DNA of 64,000 bases from Pseudomonas fluorescens (GCF_900636825.1 NZ_LR134318.1:5969967-6033966); one strand, 5' to 3'; positions 16,638-26,133 are shown, counted from the stretch's first letter. The notes: a model not told the origin generated them from the sequence alone. Numbers and translations are program-made.

Positions 16638-18038
16638 ATGAGCAACTATGACGTAGTGATTCTGGGCGGCGGCCCCGGTGGTTATAACGCGGCAATCCGC
16701 GCCGGTCAGCTGGGACTCAAGGCGGCGTGCGTAGAAGGACGCGCCACTCTCGGCGGCACTTGCCTCAACGTTGGTTGCATGCCGTCCAAGGCGCTGCTGC
16801 ACGCTTCGGAGTTGTACGACGCGGCCATGGGTGCGGAGTTCGCCAATCTCGGCATCGAGGTCAAGCCGACGCTGAACCTCGCGCAGATGATGAAACAGAA
16901 AGACGAAAGCGTCGCAGGCCTGACCAAAGGCATCGAATTTCTGTTTCGCAAGAACAAGGTCGACTGGATCAAAGGCTGGGGCCACATCGCCGGTCCGGGC
17001 AAAGTCACCGTCACCGATGATCAGGGCGGTAAAACCGAGCTGAGCGCCAAGGACATCATCATCGCCACCGGCTCCGAGCCCACTCCCCTGCCCGGCGTTG
17101 AAATCGACAACCGACGCATCCTCGATTCCACCGGCGCGCTGTCCCTCAGTGAAGTGCCCAAGCATCTCGTAGTAATCGGTGCCGGGGTGATCGGCCTGGA
17201 ATTGGGATCGGTGTGGCGGCGTCTCGGTGCACAGGTGACGGTGGTCGAATACCTTGATCGAATTTGTCCCGGTGTCGATGCCGAAGCCGGCAAGACCCTG
17301 CAGCGAGCGCTCAGCAAACAGGGAATCGCTTTCAAGCTGAGTTCGAAAGTCACCAGCGCCACATCGTCCGAAAGCGGCGTGCAACTCAGCCTCGAGCCCG
17401 CCGCTGGCGGCAGCGCTGAACTGCTCGAAGCCGACTACGTGCTGGTAGCTATCGGTCGCCGTCCTTATACCCAAGATCTGGGCTTGGAGAACGTCGGCCT
17501 GACGACCGACAAGCGCGGCATGCTCGCCAACAAACAGCACCGCACCGAAGCCGCCGGGGTCTGGGTGATCGGCGACGTAACGTCAGGGCCGATGCTCGCA
17601 CACAAGGCCGAAGATGAGGCCATGGCCTGCGTCGAGCAGATCCACGGCAAGGCTGGCGAGGTCAATTACGAGCTCATCCCCAACGTCATCTATACCAAAC
17701 CGGAGTTGGCCAGCGTCGGCAAAACGGAAGAACAGCTCAAAGCCGAGGGCCGCGCTTACAAGGTCGGCAAGTTCCCGTTCACCGCTAACAGCCGGGCGAA
17801 GATCAACCATGAGACCGAAGGCTTTGCCAAAGTCCTTGCCGACGAGCGCACGGACGAAGTGCTGGGCGTGCATTTGGTTGGCCCGAGCGTGAGTGAAATG
17901 ATTGGCGAGTACTGCGTGGCGATGGAATTCAGTGCCTCGGCTGAGGACATCGCGCTGACCTGCCATCCGCACCCCACGCGGTCGGAAGCGTTGCGCCAGG
18001 CGGCGATGAATGTCGAGGGGATGGCGACGCAGATGTAG
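16638..18038 (+). CDS. lpd: Dihydrolipoyl dehydrogenase (E3)
   Basis: A 466-residue flavoprotein disulfide reductase that reoxidises dihydrolipoamide of 2-oxo-acid dehydrogenase or glycine-cleavage complexes. The FAD motif GGGPGGYNAA is at 10-19, the redox pair is Cys42/Cys47 (GGTCLNVGC), NAD-binding GAGVIGLELGS is near 180, and the C-terminal catalytic His-Glu is in HPHPTRSEA. An AGGAGC lies before the ATG. It stands alone without E1 or E2 genes, so it is an extra E3 resembling Lpd3/LpdG; its complex cannot be deduced here. Confidence 0.93.
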   Translation: MSNYDVVILGGGPGGYNAAIRAGQLGLKAACVEGRATLGGTCLNVGCMPSKALLHASELYDAAMGAEFANLGIEVKPTLNLAQMMKQKDESVAGLTKGIEFLFRKNKVDWIKGWGHIAGPGKVTVTDDQGGKTELSAKDIIIATGSEPTPLPGVEIDNRRILDSTGALSLSEVPKHLVVIGAGVIGLELGSVWRRLGAQVTVVEYLDRICPGVDAEAGKTLQRALSKQGIAFKLSSKVTSATSSESGVQLSLEPAAGGSAELLEADYVLVAIGRRPYTQDLGLENVGLTTDKRGMLANKQHRTEAAGVWVIGDVTSGPMLAHKAEDEAMACVEQIHGKAGEVNYELIPNVIYTKPELASVGKTEEQLKAEGRAYKVGKFPFTANSRAKINHETEGFAKVLADERTDEVLGVHLVGPSVSEMIGEYCVAMEFSASAEDIALTCHPHPTRSEALRQAAMNVEGMATQM

Positions 18039-18040
18039 AA

Positions 18041-18150
18041 GATCGAAAGATCAAAGATCAAAGATCAAAGATCAAAAGATCGCAGCCTTCGGCAGCTCCT
18101 ACAGGGATCGGATTTTCAAATGTGGGAGCTGCCCAGGCTGCGATCTTTTT
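18041..18150. repeat. REP inverted pair
   Basis: Arm one, tcaaaagatcgcagccttcg followed by gcagctcctaca, and arm two, tgtgggagctgcccaggctg followed by cgatctttt, face each other. The second arm has diverged from the first (CCC for CCG), so the hairpin is imperfect. It lies between lpd and the converging Lrp regulator gene. Confidence 0.85.
18048..18075. repeat. Four tandem copies of AGATCAA at a REP edge
   Basis: The 7-mer AGATCAA is repeated four times head to tail (18048-18054, 18055-18061, 18062-18068, 18069-18075) and runs directly into the REP arm, whose own end supplies the unit. This looks like slippage expansion of the REP terminus. Confidence 0.9.
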
Positions 18151-18154
18151 GCTT

Positions 18155-18628
18155 TCAGGCAGGCAGATGTCCGAGAGGCAGCGGCCCCGGCGCTTTCACA
18201 GTGTGAATGGCAAAATTGCTGCGGATATCGCTCACGCCCGGCAATTTCAACAGGCTGCTGCTGACAAAGCGGTCATAGGCGCGCAGATCCGGCACCACCA
18301 CTTGCAGCAGAAAATCCGATTCCCCAGACACCAGAAACGCTGAAATCACTTCCGGCAAAGCCGTCACCGCCGCGTAGAACGCCTCGGCCTGTGCGTCGTT
18401 GTGGCGCTCGACCTTGACCCCGACAAATACCGTCATTCCCAAGCCGACCTCGTCGCGATCAAGGTTTGCCTGATAGCCACGAATCACCCCGGCCGCCTCC
18501 AACATGCGCACCCGACGCAGGCAGGGCGATGCCGACAGCCCGATTTCCTGCGCCAGCTCGACATTGCTCACCCGGCCGTTGCGTTGCAAAGCGGCAAGGA
18601 TCTTGCGATCAAAGGCATCGAGTTTCAT
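18155..18628 (-). CDS. Lrp/AsnC family transcriptional regulator
   Basis: A 157-residue regulator: N-terminal helix-turn-helix (LDAFDRKILAALQRNGRVSN to LSASPCLRRVRMLE, about 3-45) and a C-terminal RAM ligand domain (VFVGVKVERHND onward). Such proteins sense amino acids and control their transport or catabolism. It is divergent from the LysE-type exporter gene 146 bp away, so it probably regulates that gene. Confidence 0.92.
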   Translation of the reverse strand: MKLDAFDRKILAALQRNGRVSNVELAQEIGLSASPCLRRVRMLEAAGVIRGYQANLDRDEVGLGMTVFVGVKVERHNDAQAEAFYAAVTALPEVISAFLVSGESDFLLQVVVPDLRAYDRFVSSSLLKLPGVSDIRSNFAIHTVKAPGPLPLGHLPA

Positions 18629-18773
18629 GTTTGGCAGATCCTGATGGTTAACGCGCTCTAAACGAGCAGCTTATGCCAATTCCAAGCCCATATGAAGCCA
18701 ACTACGCAAGCACCTGCGCCACCCTTCAGCCCTAGACTGGCGCTGGAAAATCAACAAGGACACGAGGTGCAAC

Positions 18774-19403
18774 GTGGCGAATCTCTGGCTGTTTTTTTTG
18801 GCATTGGCGGTGATTTTATTATTGCCGGGGCCGGACATGATCCTGCTCTTGCAAACGGGCGCGCGGCAGGGCCGCGGCGCAGCGCTGGCGACCGCAATCG
18901 GTCTGGCGATTGCCCGGGCTTGCCACGTGGCGTTGGCGGCGTTGGGGCTGGCGGCGCTGTTCAAAGCAGCGCCGTGGACGTTCGAGGCGGTACGCTTCGC
19001 CGGGGCGGCGTATCTGCTCTGGATCGGCATTCATTGCCTGCGCACCACACTGGTGTCGAACCTGACGACGGGCGATGTCGCCGACACACATGGACAATGG
19101 CGCGAAGCGATCCGCCGCGGCTTGCTGACCAACCTGCTCAACCCCAAAGCCCTGCTGTTCTGCTCGGTACTGCTGCCGCAGTTCATCATCGCCGACGGCG
19201 CACCGGTACTGATCCAGTTCGCCCTGCTTGGCGCTGTGCTGGTCGGTGTCGGTTTGCTGTTCGACAGCGCGTACGCCTTGAGCGGCGCGGCGCTCGGCCG
19301 CTGGCTGCAACACAACCCGACGGCACAACGCGTGCAACAATGGCTGTTCGGTAGTCTGTTGATCGGTTTCGCCGTCCGCCTGACGTTCGTCCAACAGGCT
19401 TAG
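18774..19403 (+). CDS. LysE/RhtB family amino-acid exporter
   Basis: A 209-residue inner-membrane protein with about six helices; the opening FFLALAVILLLPGPDMILLL and the GARQGRGAALATAIGLAIA segment are family signatures. The start is GTG 18774 with GAGG seven bases upstream. It likely exports an amino acid or analogue; the divergent Lrp-type gene is its probable regulator. The substrate cannot be predicted. Confidence 0.9.
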   Translation: MANLWLFFLALAVILLLPGPDMILLLQTGARQGRGAALATAIGLAIARACHVALAALGLAALFKAAPWTFEAVRFAGAAYLLWIGIHCLRTTLVSNLTTGDVADTHGQWREAIRRGLLTNLLNPKALLFCSVLLPQFIIADGAPVLIQFALLGAVLVGVGLLFDSAYALSGAALGRWLQHNPTAQRVQQWLFGSLLIGFAVRLTFVQQA

Positions 19404-21538
19404 CCTTTGCCGCGCCTGCGCTGACGGCGAGTGATCAGCACTAAAGCGACAGCGACGATCAGCACAATCGACCCGGCCTGAACAGGCCATTTAAACGGTC
19501 GCAGCGTGGCGCGCACCGCATCAGTGATTTGAGTAACGTAACGTTTGTCAGCGTTAGCAAAATCCGGGAACTGGCACAGGCGACCGAAGTCGGCAGCCCA
19601 CTCGACATAGGGGCCTTCTTTGACGTAGCGCTGGTAGAACGCACTCTGCTCAGCGGCGCTGCTGTTCCAGCCGGCAGCGGTACACAAAACTGCGGCGAAC
19701 GCTTGGCTGGTGTGCGGCAAATTGTCGGCCGCTCGACTGGCCAAACCCGTGGCAACAAAGCGGTAGTGATAACGCTGATCCGGCTGCGCTGCGTTGGTCA
19801 GCTGACGTTGGACCTCTGCTTCGGACACAAGTGGGCCAGATTTCAATTCTGAGGATTCCAGACTGAAGTTCCCGTCAAACGTAGCGTAATCCGGGGCCAT
19901 CTCGTAGCCGAGGATCTCCATGCCCCAATCTCGTGCTGCCTGAGCAGCCATAAACAGCCCTCTGGCCCGCGTGGTCGGCCACCATGCCGATTCAGCAGCG
20001 TGGCGCTGCTCGCCATAGAACCGGGCCTTGGTTTGCAAGTCGGGATTGTCGAAGTACGCGACCGCTTCCGCGTAATGCCCTTCGCGCAGCAAGCGGCGAC
20101 CGAGCAGGTTGCGCAGGCGGGCGGCCACCGACAACGGCACATAGTTGTCGCGTTCCTGCTGGGTCAGTGCCGGTGGAGCCGGGACATTCTCGTCGACGTA
20201 TCGCTTGAGCTCATCGAGCGTCAGCACGCGTTCTGCGACCGTCGCCGCGTCGAACCAATACGTGCTGTTGCTTCGATACAACTGCACGAACGCCTGCAGA
20301 TATTCACCACGATGTAACGCCAGAATCGCACTTTCGCCCTCGACGCGGCATTTGGGCTGAAGGCTTTCGTAAGCCCAGTCCGGCGTGCGCCGATAGCCCC
20401 AATTTTCCTGCTGCGGAAAGGCTTGCGCCGCTTTCGCATAGGCGGCGGCAGCGGCGGTTTTGTCACCGTCACGCACCGCCAGTTTCGCCCGCAGCCACCA
20501 AGCGAGTCCGCCCTCTCCAGCATTTTCGAGGAAGGCTTTGGCGCCAGCGTAATCACCCTGTTGATAACTCATGGCCGCCAGTCGATCAGCATTCTCGAGG
20601 CTGCCGCGAGTGCTGTTCTGCAGCAGCTTGACCAGTTTCTTTTCGTGGGTTGGCTCGTCGCCAAACGACCAGCCCTGACGGCTGACCAGCGATGCTGTAA
20701 CCAGTTGCTGTACCGATTTGTGCTGAAGCAATTCGGCCAGTCTGGCCTCGGGCAATTCGGCCAGCTCATTCATCATTTGCTTGAGCGAGGTATAGCCCAC
20801 CGCGGAACCGTGGAGGTTTTGGGCTTCATACAATTCGATAGCGCTGCTCCAATCGCCCGCCGCACGCACGGCCTGCGCCTCTTCACCGAGACTGGCGACG
20901 CCCAGCTCCAGTGGATCGCTGAAACCGTCGATGCTCAATTGCCGGGCGTGACGGAACGCATCACGCGCTTGCTCCAGCGCCGCACTGGCATCTGCGGCGT
21001 CGCGACTCATGGCAAACCAGCTACGCCCCAGCGAGTAAGCCGCCCAAGTGCTGCGCAACGGGCGCTGATCTGCCGGCAGCGCCAGCAGTTGCTTGAAATA
21101 CTCCACCGCGAGCTGATGATCGCCCGTCGCAAACGCCACCGCTCCGGCCACATACAAGCGAACCTCCGCCGGCAGGCTCGCGCCCCGCTCTTCGACCTGA
21201 CGCGCATCGGTCAGCCCGCGCAATTGCTTGACCAGCGCTTGTTGCTCGACGCTCAACCCGACCTGCTCGGCTTTGTCGCGCGCTTCAGCGGCGGCGTTTT
21301 CTTCGCCGTAGAGGTCGTTGGGATTGTGCGTCGCCGCAGTGACGTTATTCAGTCCGGCGATGGCTGTGCCGAGACGGCTGAGTTCGAAATTGAAGTTGCC
21401 CTCTGGCAGATCCGCCAGGGTCTGCCCGCGATTATCGAGCAGCCGCAGCGGGAAATCCGGGCCGCAAGCCAGCGCCGAGCCCAGCGGCAGGCAGAGGCTC
21501 AGGCACAGCAGATGGCGGGGCCAGTTACGGGTCAACAT
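19400..21538 (-). CDS. Large exported protein with repeat-like helices and C-terminal anchor
   Basis: A 712-residue protein starting MLTRNWPRHLLCLSLCLPLG (AAGGAGG upstream of ATG 21538); the longer open frame is rejected because it overlaps the upstream gene. The signal peptide ends near LGSALAC. The body has TPR-like helical segments (ATGDHQLAVEYFKQLLALPA; MSYQQGDYAGAKAFLENAGE; REGHYAEAVAYFDNP) and the C-terminus one membrane helix (AGSIVLIVAVALVLI) followed by RRQRRRGKG. It forms an operon with the DUF3142 gene, with a 14-nt overlap. I do not recognise a specific function. Confidence 0.7.
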   Translation of the reverse strand: MLTRNWPRHLLCLSLCLPLGSALACGPDFPLRLLDNRGQTLADLPEGNFNFELSRLGTAIAGLNNVTAATHNPNDLYGEENAAAEARDKAEQVGLSVEQQALVKQLRGLTDARQVEERGASLPAEVRLYVAGAVAFATGDHQLAVEYFKQLLALPADQRPLRSTWAAYSLGRSWFAMSRDAADASAALEQARDAFRHARQLSIDGFSDPLELGVASLGEEAQAVRAAGDWSSAIELYEAQNLHGSAVGYTSLKQMMNELAELPEARLAELLQHKSVQQLVTASLVSRQGWSFGDEPTHEKKLVKLLQNSTRGSLENADRLAAMSYQQGDYAGAKAFLENAGEGGLAWWLRAKLAVRDGDKTAAAAAYAKAAQAFPQQENWGYRRTPDWAYESLQPKCRVEGESAILALHRGEYLQAFVQLYRSNSTYWFDAATVAERVLTLDELKRYVDENVPAPPALTQQERDNYVPLSVAARLRNLLGRRLLREGHYAEAVAYFDNPDLQTKARFYGEQRHAAESAWWPTTRARGLFMAAQAARDWGMEILGYEMAPDYATFDGNFSLESSELKSGPLVSEAEVQRQLTNAAQPDQRYHYRFVATGLASRAADNLPHTSQAFAAVLCTAAGWNSSAAEQSAFYQRYVKEGPYVEWAADFGRLCQFPDFANADKRYVTQITDAVRATLRPFKWPVQAGSIVLIVAVALVLITRRQRRRGKG

Positions 21539-22712
21539 GCGAACCTCCTTGATCAATGGTGGCGCAACGCGCCCAGCCGATGGCGCGCTGTCCACCTGCG
21601 GGCACGCGTCCGTCGCGCAGGCGGGTGAAGGTAAGCAGATCGGAGCTTTGTTGCAATGCATAACCGCCGAGGGCGTCGGCGCCTTCGCAGCCCTGCACCT
21701 TCAGGGTGATCCGCGCAGGCCACGCACGGTCGAGATTGCCAGGGTTGTCGAGTTTGATGTCGTAGAGACCGTGCTGTTCGCTGAAGGTCACACCGAGCTG
21801 GCTGACCAGTTGATCGCCTCGCGCAACAGCGCGCAACGTGGTCAGACTCCATGCACGCCGGTCATTGGCCAGCGGCAGGCGAAACCAGATCAACCCGGCC
21901 AGGTTTTTTGGCGGGTCTTCGCGCAACGTCTTGGCCAGTTGGCTCAATTGCAACGGATCGGCGAGCAGCTCCCGGCGTTCACCCGCGCGCTCAAGCGACA
22001 CTTCGCTTTCCACCACCGGAGCCCCGCCGTCATCCGGCAACAACGCCACGCCGTAGGCCGGCAATGCCAGATAGAACGGTTTATCGGTGATGCGCGACCA
22101 GGCTTTGGCCCATTTCAATGCCTGATCCGAATCAAACAAACCACGGCGTGGATCGCTGACGGCGTGAACCTGCAACACGCTGCTGTCAACGGCCTGCAGA
22201 AGCGCCGGCAGTTGCGCACTATCGAGCCAGGCCGGCAGTGCGGTGATGCTCAACGCTAGCGTCCGCGGAAGCGCCGAGCGCAGTTGGCTGAGCAATTCAG
22301 AATAATCGGCCAGCCGCGCCTTGCCGGCATCGTGATCGATTTCCACGCCGCTCAGCGTCAGGCCCTGCGCCTGCCAATCGGCGAGCGTCTGCAAGATCTG
22401 CGCGGTGACTTGATCACGATCCAGCGACTTGAGCTGGCCGTCGAGACGCACTACGGCGATCAACGGACGGCCGTCGGCCTTCAAGCGTGGCGCATCGATT
22501 CGCGCCCGGCTCCATCCCGCATGGGGAAAGGCTTGCAACGCAAGCACGCGCAGGGTCGAGAAATCATCCCGGCTATCGCGCAATGCCGCGTCATGGGCGG
22601 GTGTCCATTGGCGTTGCCAGATATACAGTTGTTGATCGAGCGGCTGCGCGACATGGGGTTCACACCCCGCAAGCAGTAACACCGTAAGCATCGCCGTCAA
22701 AACGAACCGCAT
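21525..22712 (-). CDS. DUF3142 lipoprotein
   Basis: About 395 residues from ATG 22712. The start MRFVLTAMLTVLLLAGCEPH has a lipobox (LLAGC), so it is probably lipid-anchored at the cell envelope. The body (WQRQWTPAHDAAL, LSGVEIDHDAGKARLADYSE, DKPFYLALPAYGVALLPDDG) looks like a DUF3142 TIM-barrel-like fold related to glycoside hydrolases; the conserved EIDHD acids could be catalytic. It overlaps the next exported-protein gene and the two probably act together. Substrate unknown. Confidence 0.78.
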   Translation of the reverse strand: MRFVLTAMLTVLLLAGCEPHVAQPLDQQLYIWQRQWTPAHDAALRDSRDDFSTLRVLALQAFPHAGWSRARIDAPRLKADGRPLIAVVRLDGQLKSLDRDQVTAQILQTLADWQAQGLTLSGVEIDHDAGKARLADYSELLSQLRSALPRTLALSITALPAWLDSAQLPALLQAVDSSVLQVHAVSDPRRGLFDSDQALKWAKAWSRITDKPFYLALPAYGVALLPDDGGAPVVESEVSLERAGERRELLADPLQLSQLAKTLREDPPKNLAGLIWFRLPLANDRRAWSLTTLRAVARGDQLVSQLGVTFSEQHGLYDIKLDNPGNLDRAWPARITLKVQGCEGADALGGYALQQSSDLLTFTRLRDGRVPAGGQRAIGWARCATIDQGGSHVDP

Positions 22713-22760
22713 CAAATCGCCAACTCCGCCAAGACAAAACCCCAGCCTACACAAATCCCC

Positions 22761-22853
22761 TGTAGGAGCTGTCGAGTGAAACGAGGCTGCGATCTTTTGA
22801 TCTAGTTTTCAAACTCAGAATCAAAAGATCGCAGCGTGCCGCAGCTCCTACGG
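22761..22853. repeat. REP inverted pair overlapping a gene end
   Basis: Arms tgtaggagctgt...gaggctgcgatcttttgat and atcaaaagatcgcagcgtgc followed by cgcagctccta face each other. The right arm supplies the TAG stop (22850-22848) of the methyltransferase gene, so REP sequence defines that protein's end. Confidence 0.85.
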
Positions 22854-23687
22854 GAATGTTGCCGGTTTGCGGGCGATGATCACTTGGCTTTTTGCGACAA
22901 CCGCATCCAGGGCCTGCTTGATTTGCGCGCCGCGCGGAGAGTTCAGCACGGCCTGCCAGGTGTCGGCCCAGTGATTGAGCAACGGATGATCCGGATTGCT
23001 GAATTCGACCTTGGCTTCCCAGAACAGCAACATCCACATCGACCAATAAAAACCGTACTGGTCGTGACTGATGACCTCCAGCCCCGCGTCGCTGACCATG
23101 GCCTTGAACTGCTCTTCGCTGATGATGCGAATGTGGTTCGGCTTCTGGAAATACTCCGCCGCGGCGATGTCTTTTTGCAGGTCTTCGGAGCTTGGGTGCG
23201 GCACGCTCAGCAGATACAGCGCGCCCGGTTTGCCAACGCGCACCAGCTCGGCAAGAAACTGCGCCGGATCGTCGACGTGCTCGATGACTTCGGTGGAAAC
23301 CACGCGCGTGGCCGTCGCGTCGGCAATCGGCAGCGGATTGCAGTCGGTCACATGGCATTCAATGTCCCGCGCCGGGGTATCGCCGAGCCGCTGACGGGTC
23401 GCTTCGACCTTGGCGCCATCGATGTCGGCGATGATGATCTTCGCCCCGCGCATGCCACAGAAATGCACGTTGCCACCGTCGCCACAACCGACATCGAGCA
23501 ACGTGTCGTCGGCCGTCACCGGGAAGCCCTTGAACAGCTCGCCGGTTTCTTGATTGAACCAGCCACTGAGCATCGCATCGTGCAGGCCGAGCATGTAAGG
23601 GTCGGTTTTCTCCGCAGTCGCTGCAACCGGCTGCGCGGGCGCGGGTGCAGGCGTGCCCGCCGTGAGTTTCTTCAAAAGGCTCAGCAT
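22848..23687 (-). CDS. Class I SAM-dependent methyltransferase of the CPA LPS region
   Basis: A 279-residue methyltransferase; SAM-binding motif I LLDVGCGDGGNVH, then IIIADIDGAK and the HVDDPAQFLAEL segment. A Pro/Ala-rich linker (TPAPAPAQPVAATA) follows a short N-terminal helix. It is last in the leftward operon with an acyltransferase and two glycosyltransferases (7-nt overlap with the former), opposite the D-rhamnan genes. This arrangement resembles PA5455-PA5459 of P. aeruginosa, from memory. It probably methylates a sugar of the common polysaccharide; 3-O-methylrhamnose is a known A-band component. Confidence 0.82.
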   Translation of the reverse strand: MLSLLKKLTAGTPAPAPAQPVAATAEKTDPYMLGLHDAMLSGWFNQETGELFKGFPVTADDTLLDVGCGDGGNVHFCGMRGAKIIIADIDGAKVEATRQRLGDTPARDIECHVTDCNPLPIADATATRVVSTEVIEHVDDPAQFLAELVRVGKPGALYLLSVPHPSSEDLQKDIAAAEYFQKPNHIRIISEEQFKAMVSDAGLEVISHDQYGFYWSMWMLLFWEAKVEFSNPDHPLLNHWADTWQAVLNSPRGAQIKQALDAVVAKSQVIIARKPATFP

Positions 23688-24835
23688 GAGGTGGCTCCAG
23701 TGGATGTGACGGCGGCTCGCGAGGTACCGAGGCGTTTGACCAGCGCGGTACCGCGATTGCGCATGGGCATTTCGATGAAGCGGTAATTGAGTTCACTCAG
23801 CAGCACGATCAGGCCGAACGCCAGCAGCAGCGTGACGATCGGATGACCGGCAGGGCTCGGCAGACCGGCACTCTGCAATCGAAAGACCAGCTCACGCACG
23901 AGTTGATAGGCCGGAATATGAATCAGATAAATCCCGTATGAGCGGCTGCCCACCCAGGCCAACACACGTTGCACGCCGCCAGCCGGCATCAGGTAATCGC
24001 GGTTGTACGAAGCGATCCACACCAGCACCGCGCTAAGCACGGCAATCACGCCGATGCGGTAATTGACGAAGGTAAAACGGTCGGTGGCCATGTAGCTCAG
24101 CAGCAAACCGATCACCATCAACACGCCTACGCCCGCCCATGGTCGGCGCAACAACGTCGGCTGCCAGCGCTGATAGCTTGGTTGCGCGCTCCACATGGCC
24201 AGCAACACACCCAGCGCCAGCGCATCGGTGCGCACCACCATCAGCAGCGGTGTCCGCAAGGTGAATAACTGCACCGCGACCAACGCCAGCAACGCCCAGA
24301 CCAGATGCTTGCGACAGACCATGATCAACAGCGGGAACAGCAGATAAAACTGCTCCTCCAGGGAAAGGCTCCAATAGACAAAACTGCTGCCGTATTCGTA
24401 ATGGAAGAAGCTGTCGGCGAAACGGAAATTGGCGTACTGGAAGATTCCCGCCAGGGTCGCTTGCAGATTCGCCGCCAGCGTCCCGAATGCCCCCGAACGG
24501 TTGAGGAACAGGCACGCCAGCAGCATCAGCGCCAGCCACAACCAGGCCGAGGGCAATAACCGAAACGCTCGGCGCAACCAGAAATCACGCGTCTGCTGCC
24601 AATATTCCTGGCGCGTGGTGCAGCCTCTCAGCGCTGGAATCAGGCTGCGGGCGATGACAAAACCGGAGATAGCGAAAAACAGATCGACGCCCCACCAGGG
24701 TTGCGCCCAGGCATGGATCTTTTCCAGCAACGGCACCGGATCCGTGAACAGGCTGCCCTGCAAGTGATGGAACAGCACACCGAGCACGGCGATGGCGCGC
24801 ATCACCTCGATATCCATGATCCGTTTGCCGCTCAT
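23681..24835 (-). CDS. Acyltransferase 3 family membrane O-acyltransferase
   Basis: A 384-residue polytopic protein with about ten helices. The opening MDIEVMRAIAVLGVLFHHLQG contains the family's Arg and paired His (R..., FHH), and WGVDLFFAISGFVIARSLIP and SLEEQFYLLFPLLI are signature segments. These enzymes O-acetylate or otherwise acylate surface sugars. It overlaps the downstream methyltransferase and the upstream glycosyltransferase genes (ATGA), so a polysaccharide substrate is likely. Confidence 0.9.
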   Translation of the reverse strand: MSGKRIMDIEVMRAIAVLGVLFHHLQGSLFTDPVPLLEKIHAWAQPWWGVDLFFAISGFVIARSLIPALRGCTTRQEYWQQTRDFWLRRAFRLLPSAWLWLALMLLACLFLNRSGAFGTLAANLQATLAGIFQYANFRFADSFFHYEYGSSFVYWSLSLEEQFYLLFPLLIMVCRKHLVWALLALVAVQLFTLRTPLLMVVRTDALALGVLLAMWSAQPSYQRWQPTLLRRPWAGVGVLMVIGLLLSYMATDRFTFVNYRIGVIAVLSAVLVWIASYNRDYLMPAGGVQRVLAWVGSRSYGIYLIHIPAYQLVRELVFRLQSAGLPSPAGHPIVTLLLAFGLIVLLSELNYRFIEMPMRNRGTALVKRLGTSRAAVTSTGATSC

Positions 24836-26133
24836 GCTTCAGGGGTTTCCGCGACGGCTGCATGGGGTTCAAGCACCTGCGTCAGGAACATCTGCAAACG
24901 CTGCTCGGCGACGGTCTGGCTGCAGAATCCTTGCAAGCTGTCGACGGCTTGCGCTGACATTTGCGCATAGCGCGCCGGGTGATTTTTTGCCACGGCGTAA
25001 CTGGCTTGATAAGCCTGGCACAACGACGCCCAGTTGGTTACGTAGCGCAACGTGCGGAAGGCCTTGCGTGGATCGTGAGGCCAGGCAGTCAGTTCGTCGG
25101 TGGAGTCGATCAGGAATGCGTTAGCGGTGCTCAGGTAATCGATCATCGCAGTGGTGCGCGGAGCCACGGCCGGCTTGCCGCAGGACATGAATTCCATCAG
25201 CGGCAGGCACTGACCCTCGCCACAAGATGTGTTCACCACGTAGCGAGTCGCTTGGACCAGGCGTTCATAATCCGGATCGGCGAGGTAGCCGTAGATCAAT
25301 ACGATGCGGCAGCGGTAAGACTGGTTTTTGTACAAGTGATGGAGAATGTCGCTGAGCGCTTCCTCGGCATCGTGATGGGTGAGTTTGAGCACCAGCGTGG
25401 CGTCATCGACGTCGCGAAAACTGACGCAGAAAGCGCTGAGCATGTCTTCCCAGTTCTTGCGTCCGTCGCCGGGGTTGAATACCGAGGTGTACACCACGCC
25501 GTCGAGCAACAGTTCCTGTTCGGCGGCCGGCGCGGAAAAATTGATGCCGCTGCCACTGCGCAAATGTTTGGGGCCGAACGCATTCAAATCGAGGGTACGA
25601 CTGTCGGCTACGAGGCCCTTGATCTTCAGGCGAAACGACGTGCTCAGCGCTTGCCCCTGCAACTGCGTGCCCCGCGCCGCAAAGCGATCCCAGACTGGGG
25701 CAGGCACGGCGACGATCGGATAATCGGCGCCCATCGCTTCGCGCACCGCGTTAACGGTGTAGCTGGAATGGGTAATCGCCGCACCGCAGGCACCCAAAAC
25801 GCTGCGCCAATCGTTACTCGGCTCACCGGCAAACGGCTCGTTGGGGATAGTGCTGAATTCCCAGGCAAACACCGGCAGCGTCGGACACGCCAGATGCACC
25901 GGGGTGCGGTGCGGCGGCGAGAATGACAAAAAGACGCAAGGCTCGCCCCGGCTCAAGCATTCCAGATAGAGCGCATCGACTTCCGCCTGCGGATCGCGCA
26001 CTTCCACCACTCGTCCGAGTCGTTCGAGCACCGGGCGATATTCCTTGAGCACGAAGTAATAGCTGTATTCCGAACGCCCGAGGTTCTGCGCAATGGTGTG
26101 CTGGTTGGTTTCCGAATGAATAATGATCAGCAT
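24832..26133 (-). CDS. Glycosyltransferase (GT4-like) of the CPA region, short paralogue
   Basis: A 433-residue protein beginning MLIIIHSETNQHTIAQNLG and containing LGRSEYSYYFVLKEYRPVLE. The C-terminal half reads as GT-B: DGVVYTSVFNPGDGRKNWED, VLIYGYLADPDYERLVQATR and the donor-binding ENxxCGEGQCLPLMEFMSCG region. It is clearly a tandem paralogue of the next gene. Probably adds a sugar to the common polysaccharide or its linker. Overlaps both neighbours by 4-7 nt. Confidence 0.85.
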   Translation of the reverse strand: MLIIIHSETNQHTIAQNLGRSEYSYYFVLKEYRPVLERLGRVVEVRDPQAEVDALYLECLSRGEPCVFLSFSPPHRTPVHLACPTLPVFAWEFSTIPNEPFAGEPSNDWRSVLGACGAAITHSSYTVNAVREAMGADYPIVAVPAPVWDRFAARGTQLQGQALSTSFRLKIKGLVADSRTLDLNAFGPKHLRSGSGINFSAPAAEQELLLDGVVYTSVFNPGDGRKNWEDMLSAFCVSFRDVDDATLVLKLTHHDAEEALSDILHHLYKNQSYRCRIVLIYGYLADPDYERLVQATRYVVNTSCGEGQCLPLMEFMSCGKPAVAPRTTAMIDYLSTANAFLIDSTDELTAWPHDPRKAFRTLRYVTNWASLCQAYQASYAVAKNHPARYAQMSAQAVDSLQGFCSQTVAEQRLQMFLTQVLEPHAAVAETPEA

